From positions 62,001 through 126,000 of the forward strand of contig FJUW01000080.1 in assembly GCA_900074885.1 (NCBI GenBank): DNA of 64,000 nt, read 5' to 3'. Shown here one piece after another: positions 21,719-32,805 of the stretch (position 1 is its first letter; each line of letters starts with the position of its first letter). The position numbers were made by a program, and so were the translations under genes. The DNA is from Rhynchosporium graminicola. Its lineage: Eukaryota; Ascomycota; Leotiomycetes; Helotiales; Ploettnerulaceae. The notes below the pieces were generated by a model. It was not told the DNA's origin and ran no database searches. It was given only the letters and a program-made list of their open reading frames with translations.

Positions 21719-21996
21719 TATAACGATACAAGACTCGAGGCGGTATACGAGCAAGAATAAAATAAGTAGGGAGGCTAAGAGCGATCTTATATAGTCTATT
21801 ATAAAGGAAATAAAAAGATAAGGAAAGTAAGAGAAGAGATATGAAGTACGAAGCCCCTTATATATATATACTAGTACTAGTCTGATACTATACTGAGTCG
21901 GATACTAGTTATACCGGGATACTTATAATACCTATGAACTTAGGCCCTAGTATCTATCCTTCTCCTTATATGATATTCAAGTAAGCTATCGTTATA
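21719..21996 (-). repeat. Inverted Gypsy LTR (3' LTR of the inner copy)
   Basis: Reverse complement of the flanking LTRs over ~275 bp. It is followed at 21997-22013 by the reverse complement of the purine tract (TTACTGCCCCCCCTAAG), so it is the 3' LTR of a copy reading leftward. No matching target duplication was found for this copy. Confidence 0.8.
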
Positions 21997-24900
21997 TTAC
22001 TGCCCCCCCTAAGAAGAGCTTAACCCTAAGCTCGTAAGGTTATAATTTATATAATCGGTTTTTATTATAACTATTTCCGTCGATATTCGCATAACTAGTA
22101 TTAGCCGGTCTTTAATAGTAGTAAACCCTTTATTAGGTACTAGCTAGTTATATTACTATAATAGTACTATATTAGTTATAGCTTCTAAATCGGGCGGTAA
22201 ACTATATTTACTTTATCTATTTATAGCGGGAGTCGAGTTTAAGTAGAGTATAGAGTATATAAAAGAAGGGGTTTATTAATATTAGGGTATTCCTTCTTTA
22301 ACCTTAATAATTACTTAAACTATAAGTTTACTTTCCCTAGACTATAATATAGTTACTAGAGTAGCTATCTTTACTAATACTATAATAGTACTACTATAAT
22401 CTTATATATTAATTAACTTAATTAACTTTTCTCCTCTTATAGATAAGTTACTTACCTTAGAGTTAGGGATACTTTCTAGATAAGGTATAAGAGTTCTATA
22501 GGTCTTTAATACTAATACCTCTAGTACTTCTGCTAGTTCCTACCGGTGCCTTTTCAGTAGTATATTATATATATTACTTATAATATATTCGCGCTTTTCT
22601 TAAGCTAAAGTATAATAATACTCTTACTCTAGAACTTCTCTATTTATTTAATAAGCTTAACTCTAAGCTTTATAAGTATTACGCGGTATTAAAGAGTAGT
22701 TATAAGTATATAAGTTATCTGATCCTAAGCGTAGTTATATATACTAACGCGTTATAATTACTTAATTATATTAATATAAAGTATATTATCTTATCTAGTT
22801 TACTTCTAGGCGATAAAGCGAGGGATCCGGAGCTAAATTAGGGTAGTATTATAGCTACTTATAAAGTAATTAATCAGATCTATTATCTCGCGAAATCTGC
22901 TACTCTTATTACTATATTAGAGATTATTACTATATAATTAGTAGAGACTTAAGCTTTAAGGCGATCTATAGAGAAAGTATTTAAGGAGTTAGAGTTTATT
23001 AAGTTAGTAAGTTAAGATCCTAGAACCCTTAGATACTAGTATAATACTAATATAATATAGGATTTAGATATACTATTAGTAGATTCAGCGAAATCTAAAG
23101 TAGTAGTATAAATAGTATTAAAGCAGATAAAGGAATTAAATACTATTATATAGGATTTTATAAAGAAAGCTATATTTAAAGCTATAATATCTAATACTAG
23201 GGGAAAGAGGAACTTACTTTCTAGTTCTAAGATAGTATCAGATCTGAATACTCCCGGACCCTCTCTAAAGAAGAAAGCTCGTAGGATTAGCTATTATACT
23301 CGATCTGCTACTAGAGCTATATTAGTAGATTTAAGTAAGGAGTTAGATATAATAGTTCTAGTTCTAGATATTCTAGAATTACTAAGAGCTCTAGAGACCT
23401 TAGAGGAGAAAGCTAGTAAAGTAGAAGTAGTAGAGGAAGTAGAGTTTTAGATATAGCGCTATTATAGAGTATAATCAGGAGATTATCCTTAGTAATAAAT
23501 TTTAATACTAATCTCTATAGTAGTTTCTTATCCTCTAAGTAATTATAGTTATCTATTCTATTTTCCTAAGCTTTAATCTATTAATCTAGTTTATATAGAA
23601 GTCTAGGTTTACTTAGTTTAATAGTATAGAAGTCTCTAAGCTTATATAGAGTACCTATTAGGTCAGAAGCGTTATACTAAGTTAAGTCTAGGTTATAGTC
23701 TAGCTAGCTAACTTAATACTTCAGATTACCTCTTAGGAGTCGTATAATAAGTATATCTTATAATTTCTACTCTTCTTAAGTAGCGATAATCTCCGGAGGT
23801 AGGTTTAGTAGCTCTTAGCTTAGTAATAAGTTATCCGGGTCCTTAAAGAGTAATTCTAAAGCGAATATATTATATATAGAAGACCTAGGAGGTAAATCTA
23901 GCTTATAAGAGTATCTGATCTTAGCTAGGACTTAGTATAATCTTACCTAAAGACTAGATAGCTTCTTACTTAGCTAGTAATTCTTAAAGTTCCTTATAGA
24001 GAGAAATATCTTATCTCTAACTTCCTAGTCGATACTACGCTATTTCGGATTAGTTATAGCGCTTATCTTTTACTAGGTAGCTAGTATATTAGCTTTTATA
24101 AACTCGATAGCGGATTTAGTATATTTAACTAAAGATTTAGTATTAATATAATTAAGTTTCTCTTATAGTATCGATATAGTAAGTTACTTCTAATCCTAGC
24201 TATTCTATAGTAGTATATTATATTTAAAGGTATATAGTACTATATTAATAGAATTATAAGGTAAGGTTACTTAAGCGTAGTCTATTATTAGTAGTAGGTC
24301 GCTCTAGTTACTCTAATAGTAATTAATAAAAAGTCTAAAGCGTTAGTTAATATACTAATTTATAATCTCTATTTATCTATCGGTTTACTAGTAGAAGGAA
24401 GTAGAAAGCTTAACTTTAACTCTAATTATATAGTAAAACTCTTACTAGAAAGATAAGATAAATTAAGCTCCTCGGTCAGATATAATTAACTTAAGAGTAT
24501 ATCCGAAACGATATATCTATTAAATAAATAATATAGCTATCTCGCGGGTATCGATATTATAGTAGTATAATACTAATACGGAGTCCTTCCCTAAGTAGTC
24601 GATAAATACTAATATCTTATTAAACTCTTAGTTATTAGGCGGAAAGTCCTTAAAATCTATAGCTAGGTACTATATAAGGTAGCTAGGTACTAGTAATAAG
24701 TAGAGGAATCCTTACTATTTTATCTGCTTCAGATAAGAGTACTAGTAGGAATAATAATTATAAGTATACTATTTTATATCCGATATAAGTCCTTTCTAGT
24801 AGTAATAGGTAGAAATCATTTTAGCGGTCTTATGAGTATTTAGATAGGTAAAGGAAACTTAATTATAGATTTCGCTGATCAAATAAGTATATAATAAGGT

Positions 24901-26895
24901 ATAGTATTATATATATAGATAACTATTTTAAAGTAGTAAGCTATTATTAATAGTATAGCTATTTCCAAATATATTCTATTTATTAGAGAACAATTCTCGA
25001 TTGAATTAGTATAGTTCTCGATTAAATCAAAGGAATTATATACGAGTTCTGATAGTATATTAATCCCTATCGATATTAAGTATATATAACTTATTTAATC
25101 GATATAATATTTAGCTAATTCCGTATTAATCCTAAGGTCTAAGCGATCTAGAGGTAATAAAACCCGAGATCTATTATCCTGTTTCTATTATTCTTATATC
25201 CTTAAGTCTTATTCCTTATAGCTAAGGATATTAGCTTTAGTATTATCTTTATTAAGTATATATATAATTTGAAAGTTAAGTTCAGATAGGAATTCTATTT
25301 ATCTAGCTTATTTACTAGTTAGGACCTTAGTAGTTATAAAGTATTCTAAGGATCGATAGTCTATATATATACTAGTATAATATTATAATAATATAAGTTC
25401 AGGTCTCTATTTTCGGAAAGACTTAATAATAGCGTATAATTCCTTATTATAGATCTCCTAGTTAGGTTCGTATCTTTTAAGAATATAGGAGTAGAATCTA
25501 ATTAGATACTATTAATTATCTTTATATAATTAAGAGATAACTCTAGCTATTATACTATTAGAAGTATTAGTTTCTAGTTTGGTTTATAATTCTAAGTCGA
25601 AATAGTATAGTTTCTGTACTAATAGTAGCTATTACTATAACTCGTCGAAGGATTTCTTATAATCGTTAGTGAAATTCTATAGTATTATAAGCTTAGTAAG
25701 TATTAAAAGAGGTTTAGTAATAAGGCTAAAATTCTTAAAAAAAATAAACAATAGAAACTATAGAATCCTAAGAAAGATTTTATAGCTATTACTATTTCGG
25801 GGTACTTCTAGTTTACTAATAGTATTACTTTCTTAGGATCTGACTTAATTCTATTAATAGTAATAATATATCTAAGGTATTTAGTCCGAGTAATATAGAA
25901 TTCGCTTTTCTTAATATTTACTTAAAGTATAGTATTTATTAAGTATTATAATACTAATTTAATATATTTCTTATATTCCTAGAGTGTTTCCGAGTATATA
26001 AGAATATTATCTAAGTAAGCTATATAGAAATCGTCTAAGTAGTCTAATAGTATATTATTTATATATTAATAGTATATACTAGGTCTATTATAGAGCTCAA
26101 AAGATAGTACCTTATATTTATAAGATCTAAAGCGAGTTCGGAAGGTAATATACTCCTCTAATTCGGGGTCTATATAGATATAGTTAAATACTATATAGAT
26201 GTCTAGTTTAGTAAAGACTATAGCTTTAGATATATAAGTTAAGAGCTTATCGATCCTAGGTATTAGGTATAAATCCTTTCGAGTGATCGTATTAAGCTTA
26301 TAATAATCGATATAGAAGCGTAACTCTCTATCGGCTTTCTTAATAAATAATATAAGTAATATAAAAGGACTTTAGCTAGATTTAATAAATCCCTTATCTA
26401 AGTTCTTTATAAAGTACTTCTTAGTTACTTATAGTTCCTCTATAGACTATTAATATAAGAGCGAATATATATTAGGTAATAGTTCTTCTAGAATAATTTT
26501 ATAATTATATAAGTAATAAAGTAGAAGAATATTAGAATTCCGTTTAGAAAAAGCTTTCTTAAGAGTATAATACTATTCTAGTAGCTTTTTAGCTATAAGT
26601 CGTTCGGTATTAGGATCCTTAGGGGAGTTGCTATCTAGATAATCTTATAAAATATAGTCTATCTTATAAATACTAATAAAGAATAATTCAGAACTTTTAT
26701 ATTTTATATTAAAATAAAAAACTATAGTACTAATTTAGTAAATCGGAACTAGTTTCTAGATCCTTAGGGATTAAGAGGTATACTCGCAGTAAGGTTTCAG
26801 CGCGAGTACCTTTCTTAATACTTTCGGAAGAGGAAAGGGTTCGGATTCCTTAGTAATAAGCGGAAATAAGTTAAATAGTAAGGATTATATATTAA
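21997..26895 (-). pseudogene. pol remnant of the inner, inverted Gypsy copy (RT, RNase H, integrase, chromodomain-like tail)
   Basis: Reading leftward: RT with AYLDNILIYSE at about 25985-26037, the YxDD box with the second Asp changed to Asn by a G-to-A change. The zinc-binding and catalytic-core part of integrase follows around 24500-25150 (KMISTYY*KGL, AIDFKDFPP, FIDYLGKDSV). A Pol tail around 23560-23960 resembles chromovirus C-termini (LRGNLKY, LDYNLDLT, PYKLRDFY after restoring Trp at TAG codons). Domain order RT-RNaseH-IN defines Ty3/Gypsy. gag, protease and the 5' LTR are missing at the 26895 junction. Dense stops are RIP-like. Confidence 0.75.
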
Positions 26896-27293
26896 TGTGA
26901 AAATTGAGGGTGGAAATCGGGCAAAGGTCAGAGTAACAGAATAATACGTGATCAATTTGACTTGCTTTGCTTACTTGCTTGAAGAGAGCTAATTACAGGA
27001 GAGATTCTAGCTACTTATATAGCTATATGAGCTCTCTAGAATATTCTATACTACGTAATACAGAACTCTATAGAAGAAGACGCGTATTCCGTAGAATCAT
27101 ACTACGTCAGTAGAAACCTCTAGAAGTACGATATACGTACTAGGGAGTAGTAAAACTCTATCGAGGACCTTCATAGTAACTCTAATAGAGTATATAGGGT
27201 ACAGGCTATGGATAAGGTACAGGGTGTAGGTGCCAGGTACAATAAGGTATATGCGCAAGGTACTGAACTAGGTACTAAGACCATGTACTAACA
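26896..27293. mobile_element. Undecayed solo LTR, Copia-like, at the junction of the two Gypsy copies
   Basis: Sequence composition changes abruptly from TpA-rich RIP DNA to normal base use. The block starts TGTGAAAATTGAGGG and ends ...GTACTAACA (TG...CA ends), about 398 bp, with TTGACTTGCTTTGCTT and ATATAGCTATATGAGCTC segments of the kind seen in fungal Copia LTRs. The flanking 5-mers differ (ATTAA versus AGGTA), so there is no target duplication. It sits exactly between the left (inverted) and right (direct) Gypsy bodies. Copia assignment is from general resemblance. Confidence 0.55.
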
Positions 27294-27302
27294 AGGTACA
27301 GG

Positions 27303-30300
27303 GATCGCTTAGACCTTAAGATTAATACGAAATTAGCTAAATATTATATCGATTAAATTAGTTATATATACTTAATATTACTAAGGACTAATATACTATC
27401 GGAACTCGTATATAACTCCTTTGATATAATCGAGAAACTATACTAATTTAACTAAGAATTATTCTCTAATAAACAGAATATATTAGGAAACAGCTATACT
27501 ATTAATAATAGCTTACTACTTTATAATAGTTATATATACGTATAATACTATACCTTATTATATACTTATTTAATTAGCGAAATCTACGATCAAGTTCCTT
27601 CTGCTTATCTAAATACTTATAAGACTACTAAAATGATTTCTACTTATTACTACTAGAAAGGACTTATATCGGATATAAAATAGTATATTTATAATTACCG
27701 CTCTTACTAGTACTCTTATCTGAAGCAGGTGAAATAATAAGGATTCCTCTACTTATTACTAGTACTTAGCTACTTTATATAGTACTTAGCTATAGATTTT
27801 AAGGACTTCCTGCCTAATAACTAGGGATTTAATAAGATATTAGTATTTATTAACTACTTATAGAAGGACTCTATATTAGTACTATATTACTATAATATCG
27901 ATACCCGCGGGATAGCTATACTATTTATATAATAGATATATTAGTTTAGATATACCCTTAAATTAATTATATCTGACTAAGGAGCTTAGTTTATCTTATT
28001 CTTCTAGTAAGAGTTTTACTATATAATTAGAGTTAAAGTTAAGCTCTCTATCTCTTTCTATTAGTAAACTAATAGATAAATAGAGATTATAAACTAGTAT
28101 ATTAACTAATACCTTAGACTCTTTATTAATTATTACTAGAGTAACTAGGGCGAACTACTACTAATAATAAACCGCGCTTAAGTAACTTTACCTTACGATT
28201 CTATTAGTATAGCGCTATATACTCTTAAATATAGTATATTACTATAGAATAGCTAGGATTAGAAGTAACTTACTATATAGATACCGTAAGAGAAGCTTAA
28301 CTATATCGATTCTAAATCCTTAGCTAAATATGCTAAATCCGCTATTGAGTTTATAAAAGCTAATATATTAGCTATTTAGTAGAGGATAAGCGCTATAACT
28401 AACTCGAAATAGTATAATATTAACTAGGAAGTTAAAGATAAGGTATTTCTCTTTATAAGGAACTTTAAGAATTACTAGCTAAGTAAAAAGCTATCTAGCC
28501 TCTAGGTAGGACTATATTAGGTCCTAGCTAAAGTCAGATATTCTTATAAGCTATATTTACTTCCTAGATCTTTAATATATAATATATTCGCCTCGGAATT
28601 ACTCTTTAAGGACCCGGATAACTTATTACTAAGCTAGGAGCTACTAAACTTACCCCCGGAGATTATCGCTACTTAAGAAAAGTAGGAGTTATAAGATATA
28701 CTTATTATACGACTCTTAAGAGGTAATCTGAAGTATTAAGTTAGCTAGCTAAGCTATAATCCGGACTTAACTTAGTATAACGCTTCCGACCTAATAGGTA
28801 CTCTATATAAGCTTAGAGACTTCTACGCTATAAACCTAAGTAGACTTAGACCTTTATATAAACTAGATTAATAGATTAAGGCTTAAGAAGACGGAATAGA
28901 TAATTATAGTTATTTAGAAGATAATAAACTATTATAGATACTAGTATTAAAGATTTATTACTAAAGATAATCCCTTAATTATACTTTATAATAATACTAT
29001 ATCTAAAACTCTACTTCTTCTATTACTTCTACTTTACTAGCTTTCTCCCCTAAGGTCTCCGGAGCTTCTAGTAAAGATAATATACTTAGAACTAGAACTA
29101 CTATATCTAACTCTTTACTTAAATTTATTAATATAGCTCGAGTAGCAGATTAAGTATAATAGCTAATCCTATAAGCTTTCTTCTTTAGAGAAAGTCCGAG
29201 AGTATCTAGATCTGACGCTATTTTAGAACTAGAAGGTAAATTCCTCTTTCCGCTAGTATTAGATATTATAGCTCTAAATATAGCTTTCTTCGCAAATTCC
29301 TATATAATAGTATTTAACTCTTTTATCTACTTTAATACTATTTATATTACTACCTTAGATTTCGCCGAATCTATTTTTAAAATATCTAAGTCCTATATTA
29401 TATTAGTATTATACTAGTATCTAAGGGTTCAAAAGATCTTAATATACTACTTTAATAAACTCTAACTCCTTAAATACTTTCTCTATAGATCGTCTTAAAG
29501 CTTAAGTCTTTACTAATTATATAATAGTAATCTCTAACGTAGTAATAAGAGTAGTAGATTTCGCGAGATAATAGATCTGCTCGATAGCCTTATAAGTAGT
29601 TATAATACCGCCCCGATTTAGCTCTAGATCTCTAGCTTTATCGCCTAAGAGTAAACCGGATAAGATAATATACTCTATATTAATATAATTAAGTAATTAT
29701 AACGCGTTAGTATATATAACTATACTTAGGATCAGATAACTTATATACTTATAACTACTCTTTAATACTATATAATACTTATGAAGCTTAGAATTAAGCT
29801 TATTAAATAAATAGAGAAGCTCTAGAGTAAGAGTATTATTATACTTTAGCTTAAGGAAGGCGCGAATATATTATAAGTAATATATATAATATACTACCGA
29901 AAGGGCACCGGTAGGAACTAGTAAAAGTACTAGAAGTATTAGTATTATAGACTTATAAAACCCTTATACCTTATCTGGAAAGTATCTCTAACTCTAAGGT
30001 AAGTAACTTACTTATAATAAGAGAAGGGTTAATTAAGTCGATAAATATATAAGATTATAGTAGACTACTATAGTAGTTAGTAATAATACTTACTCTAGTA
30101 ACTATATTATAGTCTAAGGAGAGTAAACTTATAGTTTAAGTAGTTATTATAGTTAAAGAAGAAAAGCTCTAATATTAATAAACTCCTTTCTTTATATATC
30201 TTACGCTTTACTTAAACTCGACTCCTGCTATAAACAGATAAAGTAAATATAGCTTACCGCCCGATTTAGAAGCTATAAATAATATAGTACTATTATAGTA

Positions 30301-30460
30301 ATATAACTAGTTAGTACCTAATAAAGAATTTACTACTATTAAAGAGTAACTAGTATCTATTACGCGAATATCGATAAAAATAGTTATAATAAAGACTAAT
30401 TTCTAGTATAAATTATAACCTTCCGAGCTTAGGGTTAAGCTCTTCTTAGGGGGGAGGTAA
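27303..30460 (+). pseudogene. integrase-to-3' end remnant of the outer Gypsy copy
   Basis: Reverse complement of 21997-25150 over nearly the whole length. Reads rightward through integrase (KMISTYY*KGLISDIK near 27630-27700), the chromodomain-like tail (around 28440-28880) and the purine tract at ~30448. Stops at most expected Trp codons. Begins abruptly in the RNase H/integrase interval just after the solo LTR. Confidence 0.75.
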
Positions 30461-30728
30461 TATAATAATAGCTTATCTGAATATCACACGAGGAGAAGGA
30501 TAGATACCGGGGCTTAAGTTCCTAGGTATCCCGGTATAACTAGTATCCGACTCGGTATGTATCAGACTAGTACCGGCATATATATAAGAGGTGCCTTATA
30601 CTCTATCTCTCTTCTTCTCCCTTCCTTATCTTCTTATTTCCTTAGTAGTAGACTATATAAGATCGCTCTTAGCCTCCCTACTTGTTTTATCCTTGCTCGT
30701 ATACCGCCTTGAGTCTTGTGTCGTTATA
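30461..30728 (+). repeat. 3' LTR of the outer Gypsy copy
   Basis: Matches 20183-20451 in direct orientation. Its 5' end is mutated (TATAATAATAGC for TGTGACGACAGC) while its 3' end is nearly intact (GTCTTGTGTCGTT). TATA-like and pyrimidine-rich CTCTCTTCTTCTCC segments mark the LTR promoter region. Confidence 0.85.
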
Positions 30729-30883
30729 GTAATAGTAAATAGTAATAGGTTATCTTCTAATTTCTTATGTTAAATACTTTAGTAGTATAATAGAAGTATC
30801 TAATCTAATTCCTCGGCCTCCTCGCTAGAATCTTCCTCCTCTGATAACTCCTTAACCTCTATAATAAGATTAGTAATATTATC

Positions 30884-31126
30884 CTACTCCGAAAAAGCCT
30901 TATCCCTATTATCTGATTCCTTATTATCAGTAATAACTACCTGAATATCCTCACTTTTATATCCCCAAGTAGTTTCCTTAAACTCAGACTCCTCTTCCTT
31001 CTCTAAATAGGCCTTAGTAGCCTCAGGATCTAAAACATCCTTAATAAACTGCTTAAAGACCTCCTTCTTAGCTCTATACATCTTAGTACTATCTTTAATA
31101 ATTCTGCTCTCTATTCTAGAGATCAT
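30884..31126 (-). CDS. Open fragment inside the DNA element (possible transposase remnant)
   Basis: An 80-codon ATG frame with no internal stop inside the right part of the TIR element. The product is helical and highly charged (KKEVFKQFIKDVLDPEATKA, then EKEEESEFKE). It resembles the acidic C-terminal tail of some fungal DNA-transposon proteins in character only; no catalytic motif is present. The frame upstream of the ATG also reads as charged helical protein. Unlike the adjoining Gypsy DNA it has not been riddled with stops. Confidence 0.4.
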   Translation of the reverse strand: MISRIESRIIKDSTKMYRAKKEVFKQFIKDVLDPEATKAYLEKEEESEFKETTWGYKSEDIQVVITDNKESDNRDKAFSE

Positions 31127-31187
31127 TCTATTTATCCTCTTCTTAAAGTGTTCACTAAGACCGACTTCGTCATTAACTTCCTCCTAA

Positions 31188-31288
31188 TATATAGTTCAAA
31201 GAATTATTTAATTTGATTTTCATTCACGTGAGTGGATATTTTCCGATATGGGCGCAGTTGAGACATGTTGTCGTTAACGAGCGCCATG
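31188..31288 (-). repeat. Right terminal inverted repeat of the DNA element
   Basis: Reverse complement of 20075-20178. It retains C where the left copy has T at several sites, so it is less mutated than the left copy. Confidence 0.8.
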
Positions 31289-32170
31289 TTCGCGGGTGAT
31301 CATCGGCCGGCACTTAGATCACGCAAATTCATCTCTAATGAGAGGGACAAGCAACAAGCTACTGTCCCCACTCTATTCCAGATTCACGGAAATATCACAG
31401 GGCGGTGCTAGAAATGACTTCTTGGAGTCACCCAACTATTCAATGGCTTTTCCTTTGGCTAACGACCTGATGTTGATTACACCACCACGAGTTTAATTCT
31501 GCTCGCTCTTGCTAGAGACGGCTTGGCCTCACCTCGCTCGTTGACAGTCATGAAGCTGGAGGTTGAACAATCGTGGAATACTTGAAAATCATATGCATAA
31601 GTGGGTTTCAATTCTGGAGTCCTAGATCATGATACTCTGGACATAAACTAACGAGGATCATAGGGGTTCGAGCGACGTCTCCATAGTCCTACCTTCGTCT
31701 GCTCGGAGAGTCGCGGGAATTCTTGAAACCAAACTCTAGGTTTGTAGGTCGCATCTTGTCATTTCTTCACCATATATATATGATTTCGAAGAAGGCAGAA
31801 CATCCGAGGTGCTTTCGCAAAGGGAAATACCTATTGGGCCTATAGCACGCGGAGAGAATGGTCACGAAATATTCTTTCTGAACTAGTTGGCTTTGAGGTC
31901 TGGACGAAATTTTCGTCATCTCCTATCGCTCTCTAACTAAGCATCATTGAGACGGAGAGATTCCTAGTGGATGCCTATTCTAATATCGCCTTGACTAGTT
32001 GGTAACAGGAGTGCAATGCGTGAAAGTGCAGAGCGTGCAGCAACTATCTTTATCTCGCAACTACTCCAAATGCATATGGCTGTAAAGAAACGCTCCGGGT
32101 TTCTCAACCAAGGTGGAGTCCTGCAGAAACATGTTCCATCCCATGCTTGGCTTTCCAGTCTAGCAATAGG
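31289..32170. other. Intergenic right of the transposon island
   Basis: Base composition returns to normal at once after the TTCGCG duplication. No gene or repeat recognised. Confidence 0.5.
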
Positions 32171-32805
32171 CTACTTTCTTACACCGTCTTTGTCAAAAGT
32201 ATCCAACTTCGCTGCAGCCACACGAGCCACGCACAACTTACCCAAGCGAGGACATAACTGTTGGTCAAGCTCATCCAAGACTGCAGTGAGCATACCGCCT
32301 CCCACAACATCCAAGCCTATGAGCCCTTCTCCCCGACCAACATCTCCTCGAAACCTTCTCCTTCGTCCGCAGGCGATCTTCCAGAAGACAGCCGTCTCGA
32401 AATACAGAATTTTCAAAGGCCATTCGACCTCGCAGTGCTCGAAAATCTGTCTCAAAGCCATCGACAAGCCGGAGTCGGATTTCCCTGCCGGGATTGCCTC
32501 CAATATGGCATCCATTACAGCGTTTCCAAAAATCGAGGCTCGAATGATTTTGGACAGAAGGTAAGTATCGATATGGGAACACTCGAACTGTGAGTTCTTG
32601 TAGCCTCAACCACGATGCCATATCTGGAAGTATCGAAATGCCTCCCATTGCGTTGCGATTTTCTTCCTGCGGATTGAGCCAATGAGCGCGCCGAAGTCGT
32701 GATCGATCGTATCACCTTGGTCGAAATCGAGGCCCTCAGGAATTGTGGTCTTAGCTTCGGCGAAGATGTGACTTTGTAGCATTTGGATCTTGTCAACTGT
32801 CCCAC
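32171..32805 (-). pseudogene. BTB/POZ-type protein fragment, probably broken
   Basis: The minus strand reads EAFRYFQIWHRG, an in-frame TGA (32606-32608), then HIDTYLLSKIIRASIFGNAV and MDAILEAIPAGKSDSGLSMAL, ending at the stop at 32171. The F-x3-W-L/Y-x-G...TYLLSKxxxxxxFGNAVMDA pattern is the C-terminal half of many fungal BTB-domain proteins. The N-terminal half of the domain (D-x3-V strand, VHK) is not seen. Frame upstream of the TGA continues open to about 32800. A 5' exon starting ATG 33056 (MNTMSALKMIEVNSP) with a GTATGA intron may belong to it. No intron that removes the TGA was found, so it is called a pseudogene. Confidence 0.4.

Larger units (their letters stand above)
20183..30728 (+). 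mobile_element. RIP-degraded Ty3/Gypsy chromovirus (outer copy) carrying an inverted second copy
   Basis: Bounded by direct LTRs (20183-20451 and 30461-30728) and a 5-bp target duplication GTAAT on both sides (20178-20182, 30729-30733). Internal order: 5' LTR, gag-like remnant, an inverted partial copy (LTR 21719-21996 and pol on the minus strand to ~26895), a foreign LTR (26896-27293), then the integrase-to-3'-LTR part of the outer copy. A purine tract (AGGGGGGAGG, ~30448-30457) immediately precedes the 3' LTR. All frames are riddled with TAG/TAA where Trp/Gln codons are expected, and TpA is strongly enriched, as RIP produces. The outer copy lacks its own protease/RT; the inner lacks gag and 5' LTR. 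Confidence 0.85.
20075..31288. mobile_element. DNA transposon with ~100-bp TIRs, split by nested retroelements
   Basis: The left end (from 20075) and right end (to 31288, reverse complement) start with (T/C)ATGGCGCTCGTTAACGA and stay alignable for about 100 bp, with roughly 9 differences in the first 87 positions by eye, mostly C/T. Exact TTCGCG hexamers flank the outside (20069-20074 and 31289-31294), the expected target duplication. Without the inserted retroelement (20183-30728) the element would be only ~660 bp: ~107 bp on the left and ~560 bp on the right. The right part holds a short open frame on the minus strand. The superfamily is not clear: a 6-bp duplication and long TIRs do not match Tc1/mariner. 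Probably non-autonomous. Confidence 0.8.

Noticed and set aside
20183..30728. Possibility that the AT-rich island is a centromere or mitochondrial insertion
   Set aside because: Recognisable LTRs, RT, integrase and target duplications explain it as RIP-degraded transposons; mitochondrial genes are absent.
32016..32564. 182-codon open frame on the plus strand
   Set aside because: Antisense to the BTB-like coding frame, which has the recognisable protein pattern; treated as a shadow.
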